From the NCBI RefSeq assembly GCF_035650855.1, contig NZ_DASRGV010000371.1:1-27113 (forward strand): DNA of 27,113 nt, written 5' to 3'. A program made the translations under genes and the position numbers. Below the pieces are notes generated by a model, which worked only from the letters and a program-made list of their open reading frames with translations, was not told where the DNA came from and made no database searches. Below, one piece after another: positions 16,301 to 22,442 of the stretch; the first letter of the stretch is position 1, and each line of letters begins with the position of its first letter. Origin of the DNA: Actinocrinis sp035650855. Its GTDB lineage: Bacteria > Actinomycetota > Actinomycetes > Streptomycetales > Catenulisporaceae.

Positions 16301-16847
16301 GCATGCGGTCACCGTGACCGTCATCGCGGGTGTCATCACCGTGTACGTCGATGCCGCACAGGTGCTGACGTACAAACCGGCGGCCGGCCTGATTCCGGCG
16401 AGCGCATACGCGGGCTTCACCGCCGGCAACGGAGGACAGACCGACCTGCACGCGGTGAGTAACATCGTCATCGCCACATCTCCGGCCTCTGCGACGGTCA
16501 CGGCGCCCGCGGCCGCCCCGGCCACGGTCTCCTTCGCGGGCAAGCCGGTGGGCTACCACTCACTGACCACGGTGACGCTCAAGAACACCGGCGCGGTGCC
16601 GGTGGTGGTCACCGCAGTCACGGCCACCGGGCTGACCGGCGAGCTCGGAGTCTCCGCACTGCCCGCAGTGGGCACGGTGATCCCGGCAGGCGGCTCCATC
16701 ACCGTCAACCTCACCTTCGTGCCGACCCTGTCCAGCAAGGCGCACGGCTCGCTCTCGGTAGTGACGACCGGCGGGACGATCACCGTTCCGGTCACCGCTG
16801 TCACCTGGCCGCCGCCCGGCGTCACGATCGCCGTGAAAGCCCACTGA
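13350..16847 (+). CDS. Large exported protein: PQQ-type beta-propeller, ASH-like domains and L-type-lectin-like domain
   Basis: The protein has 1165 residues from the GTG at 13350, which follows a GGGGGGAA ribosome-binding site. An in-frame ATG at 13296 lacks one. A basic N-terminus and hydrophobic segment (FIGLIAAGLISGAAYVAFPA) form a signal peptide or anchor. About residues 40-525 resemble a PQQ-dependent-enzyme-like beta-propeller, with blades such as VYALDKATGAILW and GRLFLLDRDNLGG. Three Ig-like ASPM-SPD-2-Hydin (ASH) type domains follow (about 525-620, 622-733, 735-845), with VSFGNVPVGTTGTATL and LDFGAVPIGGTATKSF. A beta-rich domain (about 846-1045) looks like an L-type lectin (LTFSLIDATKN, GIGVAFDTFWN). 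A last ASH domain closes the protein. There is no sortase motif. It probably acts outside the cell in carbohydrate or surface binding; no catalytic activity can be assigned. Confidence 0.85.
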   Translation: MNLVRGYPRAAFIGLIAAGLISGAAYVAFPAHGEEVTVSQDTLRTGWDQSETTLDPASVHSADFGQQFATTLDGQVYAQPLIVGNTLIAVTENDKVYALDKATGAILWTDDFGPAWPASTIGCSDLTPNLGITSTPVYDPSTQYVYLVAKSYNTADPMHPSYHMHAVSLAAGAEKPGFPVAIGGHPSNDAAATFDPAYQGQRPGLLLLNGVVYVGFGSHCDFGPDYRGYIAGVSTAGKQTALWSDETGTGNTGGGIWGAGGGLVSDGDGQIIFATGNGVSPAPGPGNAPPGNLAESVVRLHVNADGSLSPADFFSPWDATKMDATDADFGSGGPMALPDGYGTAAHPHLLVQMGKDGRLFLLDRDNLGGHQTTQGADAALGIVGPFQGQWDHPAFYGGDGGYVYLVGNGGPLRAFKVGVSGTGVPALTAVGASAGTFNYTSGSPVVTSNGMTAGTGVVWVVWSSGPTGANAELRAYSAEPDGNGVLTQLWSAPIGTAVKFTTPATSDGRVYIGTRDGKILAFGRPAKSVLTGSPVSFGNVPVGTTGTATLTVTAATALNVTGVSATSPFSATAPALPHAMNPGDTLSIPMTFAPGGTGTISGTVTLSTDSGPVSFTADGYGTKPGLGANPPNAVFLDQPVGLSATKNVQVTNTGTSTETISAATSPNAPFTVAGLPAAGATVAPGGSFVASVTYSPTASTGTGANTDSFTVTSTSADDPSTTHSLTISLSGSAVDAVKNLNITPWPLDFGAVPIGGTATKSFSITNTGNVPVTITKAKAPDSDFSSASPLPEGQVIGPGETYVQQVTFTPTSVGAETAQYEMTSDDGQGARYLPITGTATGTLPPVPTGWQLNGTATTTAAAGTIQLTPATTPEVAGSAFGTAAVPTNNLAASFTAQLSGGSGADGLTFSLIDATKNQPTALGSPGGGLGLDGLSGIGVAFDTFWNAQANSGNYVAIATGVDDGTGATTYLATAPIPASLRTGTHAVTVTVIAGVITVYVDAAQVLTYKPAAGLIPASAYAGFTAGNGGQTDLHAVSNIVIATSPASATVTAPAAAPATVSFAGKPVGYHSLTTVTLKNTGAVPVVVTAVTATGLTGELGVSALPAVGTVIPAGGSITVNLTFVPTLSSKAHGSLSVVTTGGTITVPVTAVTWPPPGVTIAVKAH

Positions 16848-16883
16848 AACCGCCCGCTGATCAAGGGGCTGAGGCCCGCATCC

Positions 16884-16929
16884 CGGCCCGCGCCTGCTTC
16901 CCTTCATGAAGGGAAGCAGGCGCGGGCCG
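16884..16929. terminator. 46-bp perfect palindrome, probable strong terminator
   Basis: The arms at 16884-16906 and 16907-16929 are exact reverse complements over 23 bases each, centred on TTCATGAA. In RNA this gives a stem of about 20 bp with a minimal loop, 36 bases after the stop of the large secreted-protein gene. There is no T tract. A transcription terminator that insulates the following GH5 promoter is the simplest reading. Confidence 0.75.
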
Positions 16930-16976
16930 AGTCGTCCCTGGTGTCGCGACTGCACCAGATGCAACTTTCAGCCGTA

Positions 16977-16990
16977 CTTGAACGGTTAAG
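16977..16990. promoter_or_regulatory. Candidate LacI-family operator at the GH5 promoter
   Basis: CTTGAACGGTTAAG is an imperfect palindrome with a CG centre that overlaps the -35 element of the GH5 gene. On the other strand it reads CTTAACCGTTCAAG, close to the site CTTAACCGGTTCAG before the transporter operon. Binding would block RNA polymerase. The regulator is inferred to be the LacI protein encoded at 20980. Confidence 0.55.
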
Positions 16991-17006
16991 TCGGCGGTCC
17001 TACCGT
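16978..17006 (+). promoter_or_regulatory. Promoter of the GH5 gene
   Basis: TTGAAC (16978-16983) and TACCGT (17001-17006) are separated by exactly 17 bases, matching the principal actinobacterial sigma factor consensus well. Transcription would start near 17013, leaving a leader of about 54 bases before the ATG at 17067. Confidence 0.65.
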
Positions 17007-17066
17007 GCTAGGGCACTAGGGCGCGGCACCGTCGCCGTGCGCTTCTCTGCCCACGGAGGTCTCTGC

Positions 17067-18635
17067 ATGGATACGCTCCACAACCGCTCGCCACGGCTGC
17101 GCGCCGCGCTCGCCGGCATGGGCGTCGCCGCGCTGGCCGCGAGTGCCGGAATCGTCGCGCTCACCACGGGTCCGGCCGCTGCCGCCACTCCCGCGTGCGC
17201 GGTCACGTACACCGTCAGCAGCCAGTGGCCCGGCGGCTTCGGCGCGAGTATCACCATCGTCAACAACGCGGCCGCGATCAACGGCTGGACCTTCGGCTTC
17301 TCCTTCGGCGCCGGGCAGACTGTCACCCAGGGCTGGAACGGCACCTGGTCGCAGAGCGGTGCGAACGTCACCGTCAGCAGCCTGAGCTGGAACGGCTCGA
17401 TCGCGACGGGCGGCTCGATCCAGCTTGGCTTCAACGGCTCGTGGACCGGCAGCAACCCGGTACCGAGCACCTTCACGCTCAACGGCACGACCTGCAACGG
17501 AGCCTCCGCGAGCGGCAGCCCGACGCCCTCGGCCAGTCCGTCGAAGTCCGCTTCGCCGAGCGCCTCCCCGTCGGCCTCGCCCTCGGTCTCGCCCTCCGGA
17601 TCGAGCGGTGGCGGCGGCTCGGCCCCGCAGCTGCACGTCTCCGGCAACAAGATCGTCACCTCGACCGGCGCCGCCTGGACCCCGCACGGCGTGAACCGCT
17701 CCGGCGGCGAGTACGAGTGCGTACAGGGCTACGGCATCTGGGACGGTCCGGCCGACCAGCCCTCCGTCACCGCGATCAAGAGCTGGAACGCCAACGCGGT
17801 GCGCATCCCGCTCAACGAGGCCTGCTGGAACGGCGAGTCGTACGTCAGCTCGGCGTATGCGGGCTCGAACTACATCAACGCGGTCAAGGCCTTCGTCAAC
17901 CTGCTGAACTCGAACGGCCTGGTCGCGATCCTGGACCTGCACTGGACCGACGGCACGTACACCGGCAACTCCTCCGGCTGTTCCGCGGCCACGGCCACCT
18001 GCCAGAAGCCGATGCCGGACGCGGCGCAGGCCATCCCGTTCTGGACCTCGGTCGCCAACACCTTCAAGGGCAACAACGCGGTCATCTTCGACCTCTTCAA
18101 CGAGCCCTACGCGTCCCGGGCCACCGGTGACAGCGCCTCCGGTTGGACCTGCTGGAAGAACGGCGGCACCTGCAACGGGATCGGCTACCAGGTCGCCGGC
18201 ATGCAGGGTATGGTCAACGCGGTGCGCGGCACCGGCGCCAGCAATGTGCTGATGCTCGGCGGCGAGGAGTACTCCAACGACCTGACCGGCTGGCTGGCCA
18301 ACGAGCCCACCGACCCGGACAACAACCTGGTCGCCTCGTTCCACGACTACAACTTCAACACCTGCGCCCCGCAGTCCTGCTGGACCAGCCAGGTCGCGCC
18401 GGTCATCGCGAAGGTCCCGGTCATCGCGGGCGAGATCGGCGAGAACGACTGCTCCGGCAGCTTCATCAACCCACTGATGTCGTGGCTGGACTCCGAGCAC
18501 ACCGGCTACCTCGCCTGGACCTGGGACAACTGGTCCGGCGGCTGCTCCAGCGGCCCGACCCTGATCACCGACTACACCGGAACGCCGACCAACTTCGGCG
18601 CGGCGTACAAGGCGCACATCACCACGCTGCCGTAA
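17067..18635 (+). CDS. Secreted GH5 family glycoside hydrolase with CBM2 (endoglucanase/mannanase type)
   Basis: This exported polysaccharide-degrading enzyme has 522 residues. The ATG at 17067 follows GGAGGT and opens a signal peptide ending near A40 (TTGPAAAA). Residues 44-143 form a family 2 carbohydrate-binding module bounded by Cys44 and Cys143, with exposed Trp residues (FGASITIVN, GWTFGFSF, GWNGTWSQ, LGFNGSWTGSNP), typical of cellulose binding. A Ser/Pro linker (about 145-187) leads to a GH5 TIM barrel from residue 189. The acid/base is E346 in DLFNEP and the nucleophile is E456 in VIAGEIGE. WTPHGVNRSGGEYECVQG and AWTWDNWSGG also fit GH5 cellulases. The gene has its own promoter with a LacI-type operator and ends at a bidirectional terminator. 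Endo-beta-1,4-glucanase is most likely; other beta-glucan or mannan activity is possible. Confidence 0.93.
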   Translation: MDTLHNRSPRLRAALAGMGVAALAASAGIVALTTGPAAAATPACAVTYTVSSQWPGGFGASITIVNNAAAINGWTFGFSFGAGQTVTQGWNGTWSQSGANVTVSSLSWNGSIATGGSIQLGFNGSWTGSNPVPSTFTLNGTTCNGASASGSPTPSASPSKSASPSASPSASPSVSPSGSSGGGGSAPQLHVSGNKIVTSTGAAWTPHGVNRSGGEYECVQGYGIWDGPADQPSVTAIKSWNANAVRIPLNEACWNGESYVSSAYAGSNYINAVKAFVNLLNSNGLVAILDLHWTDGTYTGNSSGCSAATATCQKPMPDAAQAIPFWTSVANTFKGNNAVIFDLFNEPYASRATGDSASGWTCWKNGGTCNGIGYQVAGMQGMVNAVRGTGASNVLMLGGEEYSNDLTGWLANEPTDPDNNLVASFHDYNFNTCAPQSCWTSQVAPVIAKVPVIAGEIGENDCSGSFINPLMSWLDSEHTGYLAWTWDNWSGGCSSGPTLITDYTGTPTNFGAAYKAHITTLP

Positions 18636-18662
18636 GCAGCGATTCCGAAGAGCCATGAGACA

Positions 18663-18701
18663 CCGCGCCGCGGTCCCTCCGCACTAGGGACCGCGGCGCG
18701 G
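18663..18701. terminator. Bidirectional terminator between convergent glycosidase genes
   Basis: CCGCGCCGCGGTCCCT (18663-18678) and AGGGACCGCGGCGCGG (18686-18701) form a perfect 16-bp stem with a 7-base loop. It lies between the stops of the GH5 gene (plus strand) and the cytoplasmic glycosidase gene (minus strand), and can end transcription from both sides. Confidence 0.75.
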
Positions 18702-18762
18702 CTCGTCTGTATCAGTGATCGACTGTCAAAGTCAATCAATGCTTTGCTTCAGGCGGTGCGCA

Positions 18763-20682
18763 TCAGCCTTCGAGCTTGACTACCAGCACTCCGAACGGCG
18801 GAAGCGTCACCGCGTCCTCGGCCAGCCGGCCGCCGTTGCGGAGCGCAGGTTTCACGGTCAGCTCCTCGGCGGCCTGGCTCACGAACCACACCCACCGGGT
18901 ACCGTCCTCGTGTTCGAGCACGTCCACGGCTACCCTCGGCTCGTCTACGGTGACCACCCGCGCGACTCCGGCGAAGTCGGCCAGCGCGTCGTACAGCTCC
19001 CGAGTCGGATCCGGATTCACACGCGGCAGGTACGCCGCCATGTGTTCGATCGGATAGGTGCAGAACACCATCGAGCCCGATCCGACCCGCCGCACCAGCA
19101 GCGCCGGGCGGCCCTTTCCGTCCACGGCGACGACCTCGGCGTCGGTGGGCACCACCGGCAGCATCGCGCGGCTGTGCTCGTTGCCGCCGGTGCGGAAGCG
19201 CAGCCGGCTGCCCTCGGCCAGGGCGCCGAACGGCCGGACGAACTCGAATTCGAACTCGTCCTCCTCCACCGTGTCTACGAGCCCATAGACGAGTTGGTGT
19301 TCGAACCCGAATAGGGTGTTCATCGCGGCGTGCCAGGGGCCGCGCTGGTTGCCGTGCGCGCCGGCGAAGTAGGACACGTACACCGTCGCACCGTCTACCG
19401 CCAGATCGGCCAGCGTGTACCAGGTGGGGGAGAGCAGCTGCTTGGTCGAGGGCACCAGGTACAACTTCGCGTCGGCCCCGATCCCATCGCTCTCCCGCGC
19501 GATCGCCACCGGCAGGTCCGCCAGCCGCGTCGCGACATAGGCCTGCCCCAACGTGCGGCACAGCTCCGGCCCGTCCGTGCCCGGCTCGGTGAACGGGTAC
19601 TCCGTGTCAAGGAACGAACTGACCACGAGGGCGGCCTCGGCCGGGGTGCGGCGCAGCCGCGGGAAGTCGACCTGGGCCAGCACGTCGGCGAAGGCGCGCA
19701 ACTCGGCCAGCTGCGGCTTCGGCGCGCCCTGCGCGTCGGTCAGCCCGAAGTGCAGCTCGAACGGATGGTGTCGATAAGGGTCCTGATGTTCGAGGCCGTC
19801 GAAGTCGGTGTTGTTCCAGGCGCCCCAGCCGGTGGCCCCGGCCAGCAGCGAGTTGTGCAGCGCCTGCCGGTAGAAGTGCGCGCCGTAGGCGTCGGAGGTG
19901 AAGTCCGAGGTGAGGCCGAACTCCTCCAGGACCACCGGCAGCCCGAACGAGCCGGCCAGCTCGCAGATCCAGGCGGCCGTGTAGTGCTGACGCACCGGGT
20001 CGTTGCCCATGGGGTAGCTGTGCGGGCCGAGGAAGTCGCACAGGCGCGCGGCGTCGCGCAGCCGGAAGCCGTTGTCCCGCCCGGTGATCTCCAGCCCCCA
20101 CGCCCCGTCGCCCAGCGAGATCGGCTGGGTTCCGCCGTGCGCGCGCACCGCGTCGATGATCAGCTGGGCCCAGGAGGCGACCTGCTCGCGCGGGGAGTTC
20201 TCGCCGCCGTAGATCGGCATCTCGTTGCTCACCAGCCAGCCGGCCACGGCCGGATGCGAGGCGAAGCGGCGGGCCATCTCCCCGCCGAACCAGGCCTGCT
20301 GCGCGACCATCCACACGTCCCCGTACAGGTCGCGGCTTCCGCGCCAGGCCGGGTCCCAGTTCTCCCCGGACATGTGCCCGACGATCAGCGTCGGGATCGT
20401 GTACATGCCCAGCTCGGCGTGCAAGTCGAGAAATTCCGCGTAGCTCGCGCAGCACTGCTCGTCGACCCGGTTGGGCTCCGGCATGAAGTCCGGCCAGTAG
20501 AAGAACGAGCGGGTGAAGGTCAGCCCGTGTTCGCGCAGCACCGCAAGCTCCGCCCTGACCGTGTCCGCGTCGAACTGACGCCACATCAGCGGGCCGCCGC
20601 GGCGGGACCAGAAGTTCGCGCCGATCCACGGCGCGGGACTGGAACCGGGCTCGCCGGGCAGCCTGAGTGAGGGACGGTGCAT
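18763..20682 (-). CDS. Cytoplasmic clan-A glycoside hydrolase (GH5/GH42-like, possible beta-mannosidase)
   Basis: This protein of about 639 residues has no signal peptide, so it probably cleaves imported oligosaccharides. Counting from the alternative GTG at 20691, the TIM barrel (about 20-350) carries the acid/base E157 in VSNEMPIYGG and the nucleophile E257 in VVLEEFGLTSDF, the clan-A arrangement. A middle domain with AKLYLVPSTKQLL and GATVYVSYFAG resembles the GH42 trimerisation (GATase-like) fold. A small beta-sandwich ends the protein (VTLPPFGVLVVKLEG). The barrel and added domains resemble GH5 subfamily 18 beta-mannosidases, but beta-galactosidase or beta-glucosidase activity cannot be excluded. 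The ribosome-binding site AAAGG suits the ATG at 20682; the GTG at 20691 would be only two bases from it. It is divergent from lacI, with an operator-like site upstream. Confidence 0.88.
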   Translation of the reverse strand: MHRPSLRLPGEPGSSPAPWIGANFWSRRGGPLMWRQFDADTVRAELAVLREHGLTFTRSFFYWPDFMPEPNRVDEQCCASYAEFLDLHAELGMYTIPTLIVGHMSGENWDPAWRGSRDLYGDVWMVAQQAWFGGEMARRFASHPAVAGWLVSNEMPIYGGENSPREQVASWAQLIIDAVRAHGGTQPISLGDGAWGLEITGRDNGFRLRDAARLCDFLGPHSYPMGNDPVRQHYTAAWICELAGSFGLPVVLEEFGLTSDFTSDAYGAHFYRQALHNSLLAGATGWGAWNNTDFDGLEHQDPYRHHPFELHFGLTDAQGAPKPQLAELRAFADVLAQVDFPRLRRTPAEAALVVSSFLDTEYPFTEPGTDGPELCRTLGQAYVATRLADLPVAIARESDGIGADAKLYLVPSTKQLLSPTWYTLADLAVDGATVYVSYFAGAHGNQRGPWHAAMNTLFGFEHQLVYGLVDTVEEDEFEFEFVRPFGALAEGSRLRFRTGGNEHSRAMLPVVPTDAEVVAVDGKGRPALLVRRVGSGSMVFCTYPIEHMAAYLPRVNPDPTRELYDALADFAGVARVVTVDEPRVAVDVLEHEDGTRWVWFVSQAAEELTVKPALRNGGRLAEDAVTLPPFGVLVVKLEG

Positions 20683-20761
20683 GCGGGTCACGACCTTTCA
20701 CGGGCGGGACTTGAGGCGCGTTCGGAGCGGCGGCACCCCCTGGGCGGGAGACCGGTGGGTG

Positions 20762-20775
20762 CTATACCGGTTTAG
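20762..20775. promoter_or_regulatory. Candidate LacI-family operator between the glycosidase gene and lacI
   Basis: CTATACCGGTTTAG is palindromic apart from one position and has the CG centre typical of LacI-family sites. It lies 80 bases upstream of the minus-strand glycosidase start, overlapping or abutting a possible -10 (TATAGC, minus strand), and 204 bases upstream of lacI. It could serve repression of the glycosidase and autoregulation. Confidence 0.6.
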
Positions 20776-20979
20776 TGGACCGTAAATCGGCCCGCCGCGC
20801 AAGAGCCTTCCCGGCGCCGGGCGGATCGCCGGACCCGGCCGGTCCTCAAGGGCGCTTGTAAGCTTCACGCCGCTCGGCGCGGCCACTCGCCACAGCGAAC
20901 GCTGCGGTCTGAGCCGCCGCCGCGCCGTAGACTGCCCACGGACGGTGGGGTTGCTGCTCGGTACGGGAGGTTGCACGAG

Positions 20980-22002
20980 GTGAAACGGCCTACGATCGCG
21001 GATATCGCCCAGCGGGCCGGGGTCACCAAGGCGGCGGTGTCGTTTGCGCTGAACAACCAGCCGGGCGTCTCGCCGACCACCCGGCAGCGGATTCTGGAAA
21101 TCGCCAGGGAGATCGGCTGGCAGCCCAACAGCGCGGCGCGGGCCTTGTCCGACGGCAGGGCCGGTGCCTTCGGCCTGGTCATCGACCGCCCGGCCGGGAT
21201 CCTCGGCGCGGAGCCGTTCTTCATGCAGCTGATCGCGGGCATCCAGGGCGCGCTCGCCGAGGGGCACACCGCCCTGCTGTTCACCGTGGCCGAGGACCGC
21301 CAGGCGGAGATGGAGCTCTACCGCACCTGGTGGGCGCAGCGCCGGGTGGACGGGGTCTTCATGGTGGACCTGCGCATCGACGACCCGCGCATCGCGGTGC
21401 TGCGGGAACTGGCGCTGCCCACGGTGGTGGTCGGCGCGCCGGAGGGTTCGGGCGGGCTCTCGGCGGTCTGGACGGACGACGAGACGGCGGCCCGGCTGGC
21501 CGTGGAGCATCTGGCCAAGCTCGGCCACCGGCGGATCGCCCGGGTGACCGGTATGACAGACCTCTGGCACACACGGATCCGCACCGACGCCTTCATGCAG
21601 GCGGCGAACGAGGCGGGTATCGAAGCGCACTGCGTCACGGCGGACTACACCGCCGAGGGCGGCGCCGACGCGACGACCGCGCTGCTGGCCGAGCCGGATC
21701 CGCCGACCGCGATCGTCTACGACAACGACCTGATGGCCGTCTCCGGACTCGGCGCGGCGCAACGGGCCGGGGTGGACGTGCCCGGTGAGCTGTCCGTGGT
21801 CTCCTGGGACGACTCGGTGCTCTGCCAGCTCGTGCATCCGGCGCTCACCGCCCTGCGCAGAGACGTTGTCGCCTATGGCGCGCACGCCGCGCAGCGGTTG
21901 CTGGAACTGGCGGCCGGCGGGGCGCCGGGTTCCCGCGGTGAGGCACCGGCAGTGCTGACGCCGCGCGCGTCCACCGCGCCGCCGCCTGCGCGCCGCAGGT
22001 GA
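20980..22002 (+). CDS. LacI family transcriptional regulator
   Basis: This DNA-binding sugar-responsive regulator has 340 residues. The GTG at 20980 is preferred because GGGAGG lies 9 bases upstream; the in-frame TTG at 20971 touches that site. The N-terminal helix-turn-helix reads RPTIADIAQRAGVTKAAVSF, followed by ALNNQPGVSPTTRQRILEIA and the hinge helix PNSAARALS. A periplasmic-binding-protein-like sensor domain follows from about residue 60, with FGLVIDRPAG, RVDGVFMVDLRIDD, HLAKLGHRRIARVTG and DNDLMAVSGLGAAQRAG. The C-terminal about 15 residues are Ala/Pro/Arg-rich and lie in a duplicated DNA segment. It is placed between a glycosidase and an oligosaccharide-type importer, and three similar operator sites mark these genes and the GH5 gene, so it is probably the local repressor relieved by a beta-linked oligosaccharide. 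Confidence 0.94.
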   Translation: MKRPTIADIAQRAGVTKAAVSFALNNQPGVSPTTRQRILEIAREIGWQPNSAARALSDGRAGAFGLVIDRPAGILGAEPFFMQLIAGIQGALAEGHTALLFTVAEDRQAEMELYRTWWAQRRVDGVFMVDLRIDDPRIAVLRELALPTVVVGAPEGSGGLSAVWTDDETAARLAVEHLAKLGHRRIARVTGMTDLWHTRIRTDAFMQAANEAGIEAHCVTADYTAEGGADATTALLAEPDPPTAIVYDNDLMAVSGLGAAQRAGVDVPGELSVVSWDDSVLCQLVHPALTALRRDVVAYGAHAAQRLLELAAGGAPGSRGEAPAVLTPRASTAPPPARRR

Positions 22003-22190
22003 GCTGAGCTCCGGTGCCTCGTCCGTCGAGGCGCCGGTACTGCCGCTGACACTCGCCCTGCTATTGCCATTGCCACCGAACCAAGTCAGCGCATGTCCAC
22101 CGCGCCGCCCCCTGCGCGCCGCGGGTGAGCTGCGTCGCGCCGTTTCGTCTGTCGAAGCGCTGCCACTGCCACCGAACCGGGCCATAAGTC
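21969..22190 (+). repeat. Imperfect tandem duplication of the lacI 3' end
   Basis: A segment beginning GTCCACCGCGCCGCC at 21969 is repeated from 22095 (offset 126 bases). Both copies contain the lacI-like end encoding STAPPPARR, a TGA stop and the motif TCGTCNGTCGANGCGC, and both end in GCCACCGAACC. Copy two lacks about 30 bases present in copy one. The second copy is non-coding remnant sequence. Confidence 0.8.
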
Positions 22191-22315
22191 CGATTCTGTC
22201 CTTATGCTCGGTTCATCGCGCTTGATCGTCGAATGTTTCTTTCGGCCAAGCGCGCCCTCGCCCGCCCCCGCCGCCGCACCCGCCTGCCCGGTTCCAAATC
22301 CGGTCCTCCGCACTC

Positions 22316-22344
22316 TTGACGCTTAACCGGTTCAGTGCCAGCAT
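22316..22344 (+). promoter_or_regulatory. Promoter of the ABC transporter operon
   Basis: TTGACG (22316-22321) is a strong -35. The best -10 at 17-base spacing is CAGCAT (22339-22344), weaker but with the essential A and T. Transcription would start near 22351, about 90 bases before the lipoprotein start. Confidence 0.55.
22322..22335. promoter_or_regulatory. Candidate LacI-family operator in the transporter promoter
   Basis: CTTAACCGGTTCAG is a palindrome with one mismatched pair and a CG centre. It occupies the spacer between the -35 and -10 of the transporter promoter, a classic repression position. It matches the pattern CTNNACCGGTNNAG also found at 20762. Confidence 0.65.
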
Positions 22345-22442
22345 CCGTGAACACTCGGCAATGCTGCGAACCGGTGGCAGCAGTACCCGCCTGGGTTGTG
22401 AATCCGCACCCTAATCCTGGCGTAGCGAAGTGAGGCTCAACG

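Larger units (their letters stand above)
22003..22442 (+). other. Intergenic region between lacI and the transporter operon
   Basis: This 440-base gap contains the second copy of the duplicated lacI 3' end (to about 22190), a weak hairpin CATAAG/CTTATG (22183-22206), the operon promoter with its embedded operator (22316-22344), and the ribosome-binding site GTGAGG before the lipoprotein ATG. I see no convincing additional gene. Confidence 0.6.

Noticed and set aside
13080..16559. Very long open frame on the minus strand opposite the large secreted-protein gene
   Set aside because: It is an Arg/Gly/Val-rich shadow caused by high third-position GC; the plus-strand frame has a signal peptide and recognisable domains.
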